Below, piece by piece: positions 16,515 through 24,859 of a stretch of 64,000 nucleotides of DNA (its first letter is position 1; each line of letters begins with the position of its first letter). The stretch is from CAYFZO01 sp964347615. Lineage in GTDB: Bacteria; Pseudomonadota; Gammaproteobacteria; Poriferisulfidales; Oxydemutatoraceae. Under the pieces are notes generated by a model. That model did no database searches. It was not told the DNA's origin and saw only the letters and a program-made list of their open reading frames with translations. The position numbers and the translations under genes were made by a program. The DNA lies in assembly GCA_964347615.1 (NCBI GenBank), contig CAYFZO010000007.1:26884-90883 (forward strand). Reading direction: 5' to 3'.

Positions 16515-17206
16515 GAGGACGCGGTGGCAAGATGACGGATGTCCTTGCCTTTGGCCAAATACTCCACGTATTCACCGATATTCTTGGCGTGATCGCCGAT
16601 GCGCTCAAGCGAACGGGCGCACCACAGCACGTTCAACAACGACGGGATATCGGCAGCCCGCTCGGACACCGCGGTCTCGAAAACGTCCATCACCGAATTG
16701 AACTCGCTGTCAACCTTACGGTCCTGAACTTGCAACTCGCTGAACGTGCCGGCCTGAGAACGCACGAGACTGTCGAGTGCCTTGCGCAACATGTCACTCG
16801 CGTGCTTGCCCAGGCGGTCCAACTCGCGCTGCATCACCGGCGGAATCTCGGTCTGCCCCAGCTCGAGCAGCTGTTTTGCAATGCGCTGCGCTTCGTCGCC
16901 GACCCGTTCGAGATCGGTAATCACCTTCAATACGACGATGACCAGCCTGAGGTCACGCGCAACCGGCTGACGCAGCGCCAGAATGTTTGCGCATCCCTCG
17001 TCGATCTCGAGTTCCAGCGCGTTGATCTGATAGTCCGAACCCGCGACCATTCTTGCGGTTTCCTGGTCACGGGTGCTGAGTGCCCTGACCACCGTCGCCA
17101 CGCGCTCCTCGGCAAGTCCGCCCATCTTCACGACCAAATCGCGAATGCGGTCTATTGCGACGGCGAACTGCGGCGAAGTGTGGTCGCTGGCGCTTTCCAT
17201 GCTCAT
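16511..17206 (-). CDS. phoU: Phosphate transport/signalling regulator PhoU
   Basis: This 231-residue all-helical protein contains two related three-helix PhoU repeats with the characteristic metal-binding segments (DLERVGDEAQRI near 97-108 and SLERIGDHAKNI near 203-214). PhoU links the Pst transporter to the sensor PhoR and keeps the Pho regulon off when phosphate is plentiful. It is transcribed divergently from pstC and away from it, not at the end of the pst operon as in E. coli. The divergent gap (17207-17357) holds a Pho-box-like site that could serve both sides. Confidence 0.95.
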   Translation of the reverse strand: MSMESASDHTSPQFAVAIDRIRDLVVKMGGLAEERVATVVRALSTRDQETARMVAGSDYQINALELEIDEGCANILALRQPVARDLRLVIVVLKVITDLERVGDEAQRIAKQLLELGQTEIPPVMQRELDRLGKHASDMLRKALDSLVRSQAGTFSELQVQDRKVDSEFNSVMDVFETAVSERAADIPSLLNVLWCARSLERIGDHAKNIGEYVEYLAKGKDIRHLATASS

Positions 17207-17270
17207 AATCGGCTGATTGTAACGGCATTAAGCGCATCGGGCAAGACGCGGGAATGCAACCGTCGCCGCT

Positions 17271-17304
17271 TAGTCATCACTCTGTAACATTCTTTCCGTA
17301 TAAG
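17271..17304 (+). promoter_or_regulatory. Pho box and -10 box of pstCAB
   Basis: Two heptamers, TAGTCAT (17271-17277) and CTGTAAC (17282-17288), are separated by four bases, the geometry of a PhoB site (consensus CTGTCAT repeated with 11-bp period). A -10-like TATAAG (17299-17304) follows 10 bp after, as in PhoB-activated promoters where the box replaces the -35. The pstC start is 54 bp further on. Its presence in front of pstC, with phoBR nearby, supports phosphate-controlled expression. Confidence 0.65.
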
Positions 17305-17357
17305 GGGAGACTCGGCGATAACAACCTCTCGCCGGACGTGCCTGTCAAACACCACCG

Positions 17358-18701
17358 ATGACGCTGCTTTCACTCACCGTTCTGCTGCTTGCGTTCGCAA
17401 CCGGCGCGTACATCTTCGCCGGCAAGCGGCTGGCGCGCGCCGGGACCAAAAACGTGCGCGGCAACGCGACGTATCACAAGTGGTACGCCGTCTTGTCTTG
17501 CGCCGCACCCGCACTGCTGCTGGTCGCGCTGTGGAGCCTCGGAGAGCCGAACGTCCTGAAACACCTGGTCGCACCGCATATACAGGCGGAGCACGGCTCG
17601 ATCGAGCAGCAGATGCTGCTCAACAAGATCTCCTCGTTCGCCGAGGCCGAAACCCCGCCGGAGCAGGCCGGCGACCCGCGCGTCGCGCAAGCCGTCTCGG
17701 CCTACCGCGAGTTCAAGCAGACCAGCCGAACCGCGCTCGGAATCATCATTGTCTCGCTGCTGATCATCGGCTCGGTCACGGCGCTCAGGCGGCTTCATCC
17801 GCGTTTCAACGCGCGACGACGGGTCGAGGCGGTGATGAAGTTCATCCTGCTGCTGTGTTCGACGATTGCGATCCTGACGACCATCGGAATCGTGACGTCG
17901 GTGCTGTTCGAAAGCTTGCGCTTCTTCAACTCGGTGTCGCCGTTCGAGTTCCTGTTCGGCACGACTTGGGCGCCGCAGGCGACGCCGGGTTCATACGGTT
18001 CGGTGCCGTTGTTCACCGGAACGATCCTGATTTCGGCGATTGCGATGGCGGTGGCGACGCCGATCGGACTGATGTCCGCGCTGTACCTGTCGGAGTACGC
18101 CGGCGCCTCGACCCGTGCGACGGTCAAACCGTTGCTCGAGGTGCTCGCGGGCGTCCCGACCGTGGTCTACGGCTTTTTCGCGGCGTTGACCGTCGCGCCG
18201 GTGCTGCGTGAAGCCGGAGAAACGCTTGGGTTGAGCGTCTCATCCGAGAGCGCCCTCGCCGCAGGGCTGACCATGGGCATCATGCTGATTCCGTTCATCT
18301 CGTCGCTGTCGGACGACGTCATCAACGCGGTGCCGCAATCGCTGCGTGAAGGCTCCTACGGACTGGGCGCGACGCGGTCGGAAACCATCGTTCAGGTCAT
18401 CGTGCCGGCGGCGCTGCCGGGCATCGTCAGCGGCGTCCTGCTCGCGGTGTCGCGCGCAATCGGGGAAACGATGATCGTGGTGATGGCTGCCGGGTTCGCG
18501 GCGAAGCTCACGGCCAACCCGTTCGAGGCGGTGACGACGGTCACCGTGCAGATAGTCACCCTGCTGGTCGGCGATCAGGAGTTCGACAGCCCCAAGACGC
18601 TTGCGGCTTTCGCGCTCGGCCTGACCCTGTTTTTCGCAACCCTGACGTTGAACGTGATTGCGTTGAGAACCGTCAGAAAATACCGGGAACAATATGAATG
18701 A
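17358..18701 (+). CDS. pstC: Phosphate ABC transporter permease PstC
   Basis: This 447-residue inner-membrane permease belongs to the high-affinity phosphate importer. The C-terminal ~250 residues hold the ABC permease domain with the EAA-like loop PQSLREGSYGLGATRSETIVQVIVP, which contacts PstB. The N-terminal ~150 residues with two extra helices and a periplasmic stretch mark the long PstC form. It begins the pstC-pstA-pstB operon behind a Pho box and overlaps pstA by 8 bp. No pstS gene precedes it. Confidence 0.94.
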   Translation: MTLLSLTVLLLAFATGAYIFAGKRLARAGTKNVRGNATYHKWYAVLSCAAPALLLVALWSLGEPNVLKHLVAPHIQAEHGSIEQQMLLNKISSFAEAETPPEQAGDPRVAQAVSAYREFKQTSRTALGIIIVSLLIIGSVTALRRLHPRFNARRRVEAVMKFILLLCSTIAILTTIGIVTSVLFESLRFFNSVSPFEFLFGTTWAPQATPGSYGSVPLFTGTILISAIAMAVATPIGLMSALYLSEYAGASTRATVKPLLEVLAGVPTVVYGFFAALTVAPVLREAGETLGLSVSSESALAAGLTMGIMLIPFISSLSDDVINAVPQSLREGSYGLGATRSETIVQVIVPAALPGIVSGVLLAVSRAIGETMIVVMAAGFAAKLTANPFEAVTTVTVQIVTLLVGDQEFDSPKTLAAFALGLTLFFATLTLNVIALRTVRKYREQYE

Positions 18702-19962
18702 CCAGCAACTGAACCGCTTCCGCAAGGGGCTCGGCCGCCGCTACGCCGCCGAAAAGCGGTTTCGCGTTTACGGGATCACGGCGATCACGCTGGCGCTGAC
18801 TTTCCTGGCGGTGCTGTTCGTCAGCATCTTCGGCAGCGGCTACAGCGCGTTCCAGCAAACCAAGATACGCCTCGACGTCGACCTCTCAGCACCCGAGTTC
18901 GCGCAGACCGGCGAGGCGCTTTCCCGAGCCGACTTCGCCGGCGCGGTCAAGCGCTCGCTGTCCGCGTTGTTTCCCGGGGCAAACACGCGCGCCGAAAAGC
19001 GGGAGCTGTCCCGGCTGGTCAGCCCGATCGCGTCTTTCGAGCTGCGCGAGATGGTCGAAGAACAACCGAACCTCGCGGGGCGCACTGTGTCGGCGTGGCT
19101 GAGTGCCGACGATGAGATTGACCAATTCTTCAAGGGCAAGATCGACCGAACCTTGCCGCAATCGGAAAGACGCATCAGCGACCCGACCATCGAACGGATC
19201 GATCGGCTGACGGCCGAACACCGCCTTGAGAAACGGTTCAACGTCGCCTTCTTCACCCACGGCGACTCGCGGGAGCCTGAGCAAGCCGGCATTCTCGGCG
19301 CGCTGATGGGGTCGTTGCGCGCGTTGCTGATCACCTTCCTGCTGTCGTTCCCGATCGGTATCGCCGCCGCGATCTACCTCGAGGAATTCGCACCGAAAAA
19401 CCGTTTCACCGACCTGATCGAAATCAACATCAACAACCTCGCCGCGGTGCCTTCGATCATTTTCGGCCTGCTCGGGCTTGCGGTGTTCATCAACTTCTTC
19501 GGCCTGCCGCGATCGACCGCGCTGGTCGGCGGCATCGTGCTGTCGCTGATGACGCTGCCGACGATCATCATCGCGAGCCGCGCTTCGATCAAATCGGTGC
19601 CGCCGTCCATCCGCGAAGCGGCGCTGGGAATGGGCGCGTCGCACGTGCAAACCGTGCTGCACCACGTGTTGCCGCTCGCGCTGCCCGGGATGCTGACCGG
19701 CTCGATTATCGGCATGGCGCAGGCGCTCGGCGAAAGCGCGCCGCTGCTGATGATCGGCATGGTCGCCTTCATCGTGGACGTCCCGACTTCGATTACCGAC
19801 CCTTCGACCGCGTTGCCGGTGCAAATCTACCAGTGGGCCAAAAGCCCGGAGCGCGCTTTCGTCGAACGCACCGCCGCCGCCATCATCGTGCTGCTCACCT
19901 TCCTAGTGACAATCAACATTGCGGCTATAATTCTGCGCAAGCGCTTCGAGCGCCGCTGGTAA
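18694..19962 (+). CDS. pstA: Phosphate ABC transporter permease PstA
   Basis: The second permease of the phosphate importer has 422 residues. An N-terminal membrane helix (about 26-48) and a ~170-residue soluble segment (the DUF3333-type extension of long PstA proteins) precede the permease domain. The EAA loop is PPSIREAALGMGASHVQTVLHHVLP. It pairs with the long PstC encoded just upstream (8-bp overlap). pstB starts 18 bp downstream. Confidence 0.94.
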   Translation: MNDQQLNRFRKGLGRRYAAEKRFRVYGITAITLALTFLAVLFVSIFGSGYSAFQQTKIRLDVDLSAPEFAQTGEALSRADFAGAVKRSLSALFPGANTRAEKRELSRLVSPIASFELREMVEEQPNLAGRTVSAWLSADDEIDQFFKGKIDRTLPQSERRISDPTIERIDRLTAEHRLEKRFNVAFFTHGDSREPEQAGILGALMGSLRALLITFLLSFPIGIAAAIYLEEFAPKNRFTDLIEININNLAAVPSIIFGLLGLAVFINFFGLPRSTALVGGIVLSLMTLPTIIIASRASIKSVPPSIREAALGMGASHVQTVLHHVLPLALPGMLTGSIIGMAQALGESAPLLMIGMVAFIVDVPTSITDPSTALPVQIYQWAKSPERAFVERTAAAIIVLLTFLVTINIAAIILRKRFERRW

Positions 19963-19980
19963 AACCGACGACGAACGCCC

Positions 19981-20796
19981 GTGAACACCCTGCCTGCGGA
20001 AAACACCGACTTCGTCACCGTCGGGGAAATCCGAGTCGAAAACCCGTGCATGTCGCTGCACGACGTCAACGTCTATTACGGCGAAAAGCACGCAATCAAG
20101 AACGTCGATCTCGACGTCGGCAGGAAACAGGTGACCGCGATGATCGGCCCCTCAGGTTGCGGCAAATCCACCTTGCTGCGCTGTCTGAACCGGATGAACG
20201 ACACCATCGAAAGCTGCCGGGTCACCGGAAAGATCTTGCTCGACGATCAAGACGTCAACACCGGAAAAGTGGACGTGGTCGAGCTGCGCACCAAGGTCGG
20301 GATGGTCTTTCAAAAACCCAACCCGTTCCCCAAGTCGATCTACAACAACGTCGCTTACGGCCCCCGCATCCACGGTCTGACCGAAACCCGCGAGGAACTC
20401 GACGAAGTCGTGCGCGGCAGCCTCGAAAGAGCCGGGCTGCTGCACGAAGTCGAAGACCGCCTCGACCACCCCGGCACCAGCCTCTCGGGCGGCCAGCAAC
20501 AACGGTTGTGCATCGCCCGGGCGATCTCGGTCGGCCCCGAGGTAATCCTGATGGACGAGCCGTGCTCGGCGCTCGATCCGATTGCAACCGCCAAGATCGA
20601 GGGTCTCATCAGCGAGCTCAGCACAAACTACACCATCGTCATCGTCACACATTCGATGCAGCAAGCCGCGCGCGCTTCACAACGCACCGCGTATTTCCAC
20701 CTTGGCAACCTGGTCGAGGTCGGTAACACCGAAGACATCTTCACCAACCCGCAGCACGAGCTGACCGAGCAATACATTACCGGAAGGTTCGGTTGA
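19981..20796 (+). CDS. pstB: Phosphate ABC transporter ATP-binding protein PstB
   Basis: This 271-residue ATPase powers phosphate import and, with PhoU and PhoR, takes part in phosphate signalling. It has Walker A GPSGCGKS (56-63), the Q-loop segment MVFQKPNPFPKSIYNNV, the signature LSGGQQQR and Walker B VILMDEP. The GTG at 19981 is used; an ATG occurs later at the 24th codon, but the first start gives a length normal for PstB. It converges on phoR, and the 121-bp gap carries a stray coding fragment on the other strand. Confidence 0.95.
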   Translation: MNTLPAENTDFVTVGEIRVENPCMSLHDVNVYYGEKHAIKNVDLDVGRKQVTAMIGPSGCGKSTLLRCLNRMNDTIESCRVTGKILLDDQDVNTGKVDVVELRTKVGMVFQKPNPFPKSIYNNVAYGPRIHGLTETREELDEVVRGSLERAGLLHEVEDRLDHPGTSLSGGQQQRLCIARAISVGPEVILMDEPCSALDPIATAKIEGLISELSTNYTIVIVTHSMQQAARASQRTAYFHLGNLVEVGNTEDIFTNPQHELTEQYITGRFG

Positions 20797-20917
20797 ACCG
20801 CCGCGCGCCACTCCGGCGCGCCCTCGAGAAAGACCTTGATCCTCAGCCGCAGGCCGGTGAAGGGGAAAATCACGTTCCATCCGCTTGGCGCCCCGCCGGG
20901 TGCCCCGCCGTCAAGAA
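20797..20917 (-). pseudogene. Fragment encoding an LRIKVFLEGAPEW C-terminal motif
   Basis: On the minus strand the gap between pstB and phoR encodes a short stretch ending in GLRLRIKVFLEGAPEW, close to the terminal GTTLRIRVFLEGALE of the repetitive protein at the left edge of the window. No start or full-length gene is attached. It looks like the leftover 3' end of a gene from the same family, or a dispersed repeat carrying that coding end. Confidence 0.45.
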
Positions 20918-22189
20918 TCACCGTGCGGTGCGCTGGAAAGAGCCCTCCGGAAACTCACAATGAAACGTACTGCCCTTACCGAGCTCGCTTTCCACGCGCA
21001 ACGAAGCCCCGTGCTTCTGCAGCGCGTGCTTGACGATTGCGAGACCGAGTCCGGTGCCGCCCAACTCGCGCGAACGGCTTTTGTCCACCCGATAAAACCG
21101 CTCGGTCAGGCGCGGCAGGTGTGCCGGGTCGATTCCCGAGCCTTCGTCGGACACCGAAAGCCGCCCGACGCCGGCGTCTTGCGACCAAGACACCCGCACG
21201 ACGCCGCCCTCGGGAGAATAACGCACCGCGTTGCCGACCAAATTGGACAACACACTGTGCAAATCCCTGCGATCGCCGCGAAGGGTGACACCTTCCGCGA
21301 CGGCAATCTCGATCCGGCACCGGCCCGCGGGCGCGACCATCTCCTCTTCCCGGACCACTTCGTCGGCGAGACGGCGCAAATCCACTTTCTCAGCGTCGTG
21401 CGCAAGCGGGAGACTTTCCTCGAGACGTTCCAGCGTCAACAGGTTTTCGACGATGCGGTTCATGCGTTCGGTCTGTTTGCCGATTTGCGCCGCCGCTTCG
21501 CCGGTCTCAGCGTCCGCCGAAGCGGCGATAATCTCGGCGTAGCCTCCGACCACGGTCAACGGCGTTTTCAACTCGTGCGCGACGTTGCCGAGCAGCTCGC
21601 TGCGCGCGCGCTCTAGATAACGCACGCGGCTTACGTCCTGCACCACGACCAGACGATAGCCGCCGTCCCCGAACGACGAGACGTAGACCGCAAGAAACCT
21701 GCCGAACAGGTTCAATTCCAACTCGGCGCCGGCACCGGCGCTTTCAAGCGCCGCGACGAAGTCCGGGGAACGAATCAAGTGACCAATCTCGCGGTTCACG
21801 TCGCCGGGGTCGGACAGGTGCAGCATCTTGGCGGCAGCGGCGTTGAACCACTCGATGCGCCCTCCGTGGGAGACAATGACGAAGCCGTAGGGCAACGCGA
21901 CGACGCCTTCCTCCAGACGCACGCGGCGTGCGCTTTCACTCTCGTCCAGTCCCCGCTTGCGCAAGCCCGCGCGCCGATAGACCTCGCCCCACAACCCTTC
22001 GCCGCGCGGCGCGACGTCAGCGTCGGCGCCGGCGGCCAGCCAACGCCTGAAACGCAACAACTGCCGGAACTGCAACCCCGCCCAAACGCAGACCCCGGCG
22101 AACAAGCCCGCAAGCGGCGACGACAGCGTCACGCCCGCACCTGCACCGGCAAGCACGAGAAAGGTCAGCACCAACAAATCGTGGCGCAT
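20918..22189 (-). CDS. phoR: Phosphate regulon sensor histidine kinase PhoR
   Basis: This is the membrane sensor kinase of the phosphate regulon, 423 residues. Two N-terminal membrane segments (about 4-40) are followed by a PAS-like domain around 85-175 and the catalytic core. The H-box is NVAHELKTPLTVVGGYAE, with N-box NLVGNAVRYSP, G1 DEGSGI and G2 GGTGLGLAIV. No large periplasmic sensor domain is present, as is typical for PhoR, which reads the Pst-PhoU state. The ATG at 22189 is chosen because the open frame upstream of it overlaps phoB. It lies 5 bp after phoB, so they form one unit. Confidence 0.93.
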   Translation of the reverse strand: MRHDLLVLTFLVLAGAGAGVTLSSPLAGLFAGVCVWAGLQFRQLLRFRRWLAAGADADVAPRGEGLWGEVYRRAGLRKRGLDESESARRVRLEEGVVALPYGFVIVSHGGRIEWFNAAAAKMLHLSDPGDVNREIGHLIRSPDFVAALESAGAGAELELNLFGRFLAVYVSSFGDGGYRLVVVQDVSRVRYLERARSELLGNVAHELKTPLTVVGGYAEIIAASADAETGEAAAQIGKQTERMNRIVENLLTLERLEESLPLAHDAEKVDLRRLADEVVREEEMVAPAGRCRIEIAVAEGVTLRGDRRDLHSVLSNLVGNAVRYSPEGGVVRVSWSQDAGVGRLSVSDEGSGIDPAHLPRLTERFYRVDKSRSRELGGTGLGLAIVKHALQKHGASLRVESELGKGSTFHCEFPEGSFQRTAR

Positions 22190-22194
22190 GAACG

Positions 22195-22908
22195 CTAAAG
22201 TGCTTCTTCGGCGCCGGAAGGGGCGTTGAAGCGGTAGCCGACTCCGCGAACGGTGCCGATCACGTCGCTGCAGTCGCAACTTTCTAGCGCCCTGCGCAAG
22301 CGGCGGATTTGCACGTCAACCGTGCGTTCTTCGACGTAGGCGTTGACCCCCCAGACGCGATCGAGAATCTGCGAGCGGGAAAACACTTTGTTGGGATGCT
22401 TCATGAAGAACTGCAACAACTTGAACTCGGTCGGGCTGACGATAACCTCGCGGCCGGCGGCGACGACGCGGTGCTCGGACGGAGACAACGTCATCACGCC
22501 GACGCTGATTTCCTCGACGGCGTCCTCGTCGGTGCGCGTACGCCTGAGCAAGGCGTCTATGCGGGCAGTCAGCTCGCGCCCCGAAAACGGCTTGGTGACG
22601 TAGTCGTCAACGCCGGCCTTGAACCCGGCGACGACGTTCTCCTCGCCGGTTTTCGCGGTCAACATCACGACCGGAATCGCGCGGGTGGCCTGATCCGCGC
22701 GCAAACGCCGAACCAAATCCTCACCGCTGAGCCCCGGCATCATCCAATCGAGAAGAATCACGTCGGGCGGCGTCTTCTGCATCACCTCGAGCGCCTCGTA
22801 CGCGTTGCCCGCCTCCGCCGTTTCGTAACGTTCGTCGCCGAGCAGCACCCCGACCATCCGGCGGATCGAAGGATCGTCGTCGACGACAAGAACCAGCGGT
22901 CTGCTCAT
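22195..22908 (-). CDS. phoB: Phosphate regulon response regulator PhoB
   Basis: This 237-residue OmpR-family regulator has the receiver acidic cluster VVDDD, the phosphoacceptor aspartate in ILLDWMMPG and the switch lysine in VTKPFS. The C-terminal winged helix contains SPTEFKLLQFFMKHPNKVFSR and ERTVDVQIRRLRRAL. It binds Pho boxes such as the one before pstC. It lies 59 bp downstream of egtD on the same strand with phoR right behind it. It could thus be read from the egtD promoter as well as from its own, for which no Pho box is evident in the short gap. Confidence 0.95.
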   Translation of the reverse strand: MSRPLVLVVDDDPSIRRMVGVLLGDERYETAEAGNAYEALEVMQKTPPDVILLDWMMPGLSGEDLVRRLRADQATRAIPVVMLTAKTGEENVVAGFKAGVDDYVTKPFSGRELTARIDALLRRTRTDEDAVEEISVGVMTLSPSEHRVVAAGREVIVSPTEFKLLQFFMKHPNKVFSRSQILDRVWGVNAYVEERTVDVQIRRLRRALESCDCSDVIGTVRGVGYRFNAPSGAEEAL

Positions 22909-22967
22909 ATTCCTGGGTTGCACCCGTGGGTCACGACCCGGAGCGCTTTCGCCCCCGGACGCTCGGG

Positions 22968-24029
22968 TCACGCGTCCAGAAGCGCAGAGGGCACGCGCCC
23001 CGCGCCGGCGTACGCGAGCACCAGCGAAAAATACCCGTCGGCCGAGACGAAATGACGCAACGGCGTGCACCGGCTCGAACCGATCAGATCCTCGATGCCG
23101 GCGTGCGTGAACTTGCGGCTGATCTCGGTACGTATCGTCTCGCCGCGTTCCAGATGGAGCGAATGGTCGAGCGATCCGAAACGAACCTTCTGCCTTTTGC
23201 GCGAAACCAGGTGCATCTCGACCCGACTCTTGCGCTCGTTGAAGAAAGCGTAGTGCGAGAAGTCTTCAAGGGAAAAGTCGGCGTCGAGCTCGCGGTTGAG
23301 CACGTTCAGGACGTTCAGGTTGAAAGACGCGGTCAGGCCTTGCGTGTCGTTGTAGGCCGCGTCGAGCAGCTCCCGGCGCTTGACCCGGTCGGCGCCGAGC
23401 AGCAACGCGCCGGCGTCGCCGACCAAGGTCCCGATCTCGCACAACAAGCCGACCGCTTCTTCACGATGCAAGTTGCCGACGGTGCCGCCGATGAACAGTC
23501 CGAGCCAGCGCCCCTCGGGCAACTCAAGGTTCGCAAGCCCCGCGCCGTAGTCCCCGACCAGCACGTTGACCCTCAGCCACGGATATTCCCGTTGCAGCTT
23601 GAACGCGCATTCCTCGAGCACCTCGGCGCAGATGTCCATCGCCCAATAGGTGCAAGCGACACCGAGACGCTCGCAGGCGTCAAACAACGCGCGGGTCTTG
23701 CGGGAGGTCCCGCTGCCGAACTCTATGATGTGATCGGGACGAACCAAGCTGATGATTTCGTCGGCGTTCTTCCTCAACAGCTCGTCTTCGGTGCGCGTGG
23801 GGTAATATTCACGGGTCTCGCAGATGCGGTCGAAGAGCCTCGACCCCCGCTCGTCGTAAAAATACTTGGGAGATAAATTGCGCGGCCTTGAGAACACCCC
23901 CTCGATGACGTCTTGTTCAAGCGTGTTGACCGCGCGCGCGGGTTCGACGTCAATGCGGTCGGGCTGCCGAGCACGCTGCCTGGCAAGGCGCAAGCCCGCC
24001 GCCGCCGAGTTATTTTTCAGATTCGCCAT
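22968..24029 (-). CDS. egtD: L-histidine N(alpha)-methyltransferase EgtD
   Basis: EgtD trimethylates histidine to hercynine with SAM, the first step of ergothioneine synthesis. The 353-residue protein shows LSPKYFYDERGSRLFDRIC, the SAM-site IIEFGSGTSRKTRAL and YWAMDIC, and a late segment FFNERKSRVEMHLVS, all typical. I choose ATG 24029; an in-frame GTG at 24062 would leave only 7 bp to the divergent egtC start. Either way the promoters of egtD and egtC must overlap each other's coding sequence. phoB-phoR follow on the same strand. Confidence 0.93.
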   Translation of the reverse strand: MANLKNNSAAAGLRLARQRARQPDRIDVEPARAVNTLEQDVIEGVFSRPRNLSPKYFYDERGSRLFDRICETREYYPTRTEDELLRKNADEIISLVRPDHIIEFGSGTSRKTRALFDACERLGVACTYWAMDICAEVLEECAFKLQREYPWLRVNVLVGDYGAGLANLELPEGRWLGLFIGGTVGNLHREEAVGLLCEIGTLVGDAGALLLGADRVKRRELLDAAYNDTQGLTASFNLNVLNVLNRELDADFSLEDFSHYAFFNERKSRVEMHLVSRKRQKVRFGSLDHSLHLERGETIRTEISRKFTHAGIEDLIGSSRCTPLRHFVSADGYFSLVLAYAGAGRVPSALLDA

Positions 24030-24069
24030 CGAGTCTCGCCCGAACGGAACCGAATAGGACACAACCGAT

Positions 24070-24855
24070 ATGTGCCGTCTCGCCGCTTACCTTGGGGAAC
24101 AGTTGCCGCTCAAAACGCTGTTGCTTGAGCCGAATCATAGCCTCTACGTTCAGTCGTGGCAACCGAAAGAACTTCGCTACGCGAAACTCAACGCCGACGG
24201 ATTCGGATTCGGCTGGTACCTGCCCGACGGCACGCCGGCGGCTTACCGCAGCCAAGCGCCGATATGGAGCGACCCCAATCTGGAGACCTTGAGCGAGGTC
24301 CTGCACGCGCCGCTGTGGCTCGCGTTCGTGAGAAGCGCAACCGCCGATTACGGCGCGTCGCACGCCAACGTACAGCCCTTCAGGCGCGAGCGACTGATGT
24401 TCGTGCACAACGGTTACATAGAGAACTTCCACCAGGGCGCGCGCCACGCGATTACCGCCGAACTTGAACCCGACGTCCTCGAGAACGTCCACGGGCTGAC
24501 CGACTCCGAATACCTGTTCGGTTTGCTGTGCCAGATCGCCGCGCGGCAACGCGGCGATCTGGAAGCCGCGCTCGCCGGCGTCGCCGAGTGGTGCCGGCAG
24601 GAACTGGCGCACGGAGCGGCGCTGCTGAACGTCATCGTGACCGACGGCGAACGGCTCTGCGCGCTGCGTTTCGCGTTGGGCGCTGAAGCGCCGACGTTGT
24701 ACTACACCAGTGATGCACCGCCGGGCTTTCCCGCGAACTCGCAACTCATCGCCTCAGAACGCCTGACCGACGACGACGATTGGCAGGAAGTGCCTGCGGG
24801 GCACCTGCTCACCTTGCGGCAAGGACAAGCCGCCGCGCTCAACCCGCTGGACTGA
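24070..24855 (+). CDS. egtC: Ergothioneine amidohydrolase EgtC (class II Gln amidotransferase fold)
   Basis: This 261-residue protein begins MCRLAAYLG, with Cys2 as the N-terminal nucleophile of the class II glutamine amidotransferase fold, and continues with ADGFGFGWY and FVHNGYIENF. EgtC removes the gamma-glutamyl group from the sulfoxide made by EgtB. Its neighbours egtD and egtB fix the role. It lies 4 bp before egtB. Its presence indicates that EgtB here uses gamma-glutamylcysteine rather than free cysteine. Confidence 0.92.
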   Translation: MCRLAAYLGEQLPLKTLLLEPNHSLYVQSWQPKELRYAKLNADGFGFGWYLPDGTPAAYRSQAPIWSDPNLETLSEVLHAPLWLAFVRSATADYGASHANVQPFRRERLMFVHNGYIENFHQGARHAITAELEPDVLENVHGLTDSEYLFGLLCQIAARQRGDLEAALAGVAEWCRQELAHGAALLNVIVTDGERLCALRFALGAEAPTLYYTSDAPPGFPANSQLIASERLTDDDDWQEVPAGHLLTLRQGQAAALNPLD

Positions 24856-24859
24856 AACC

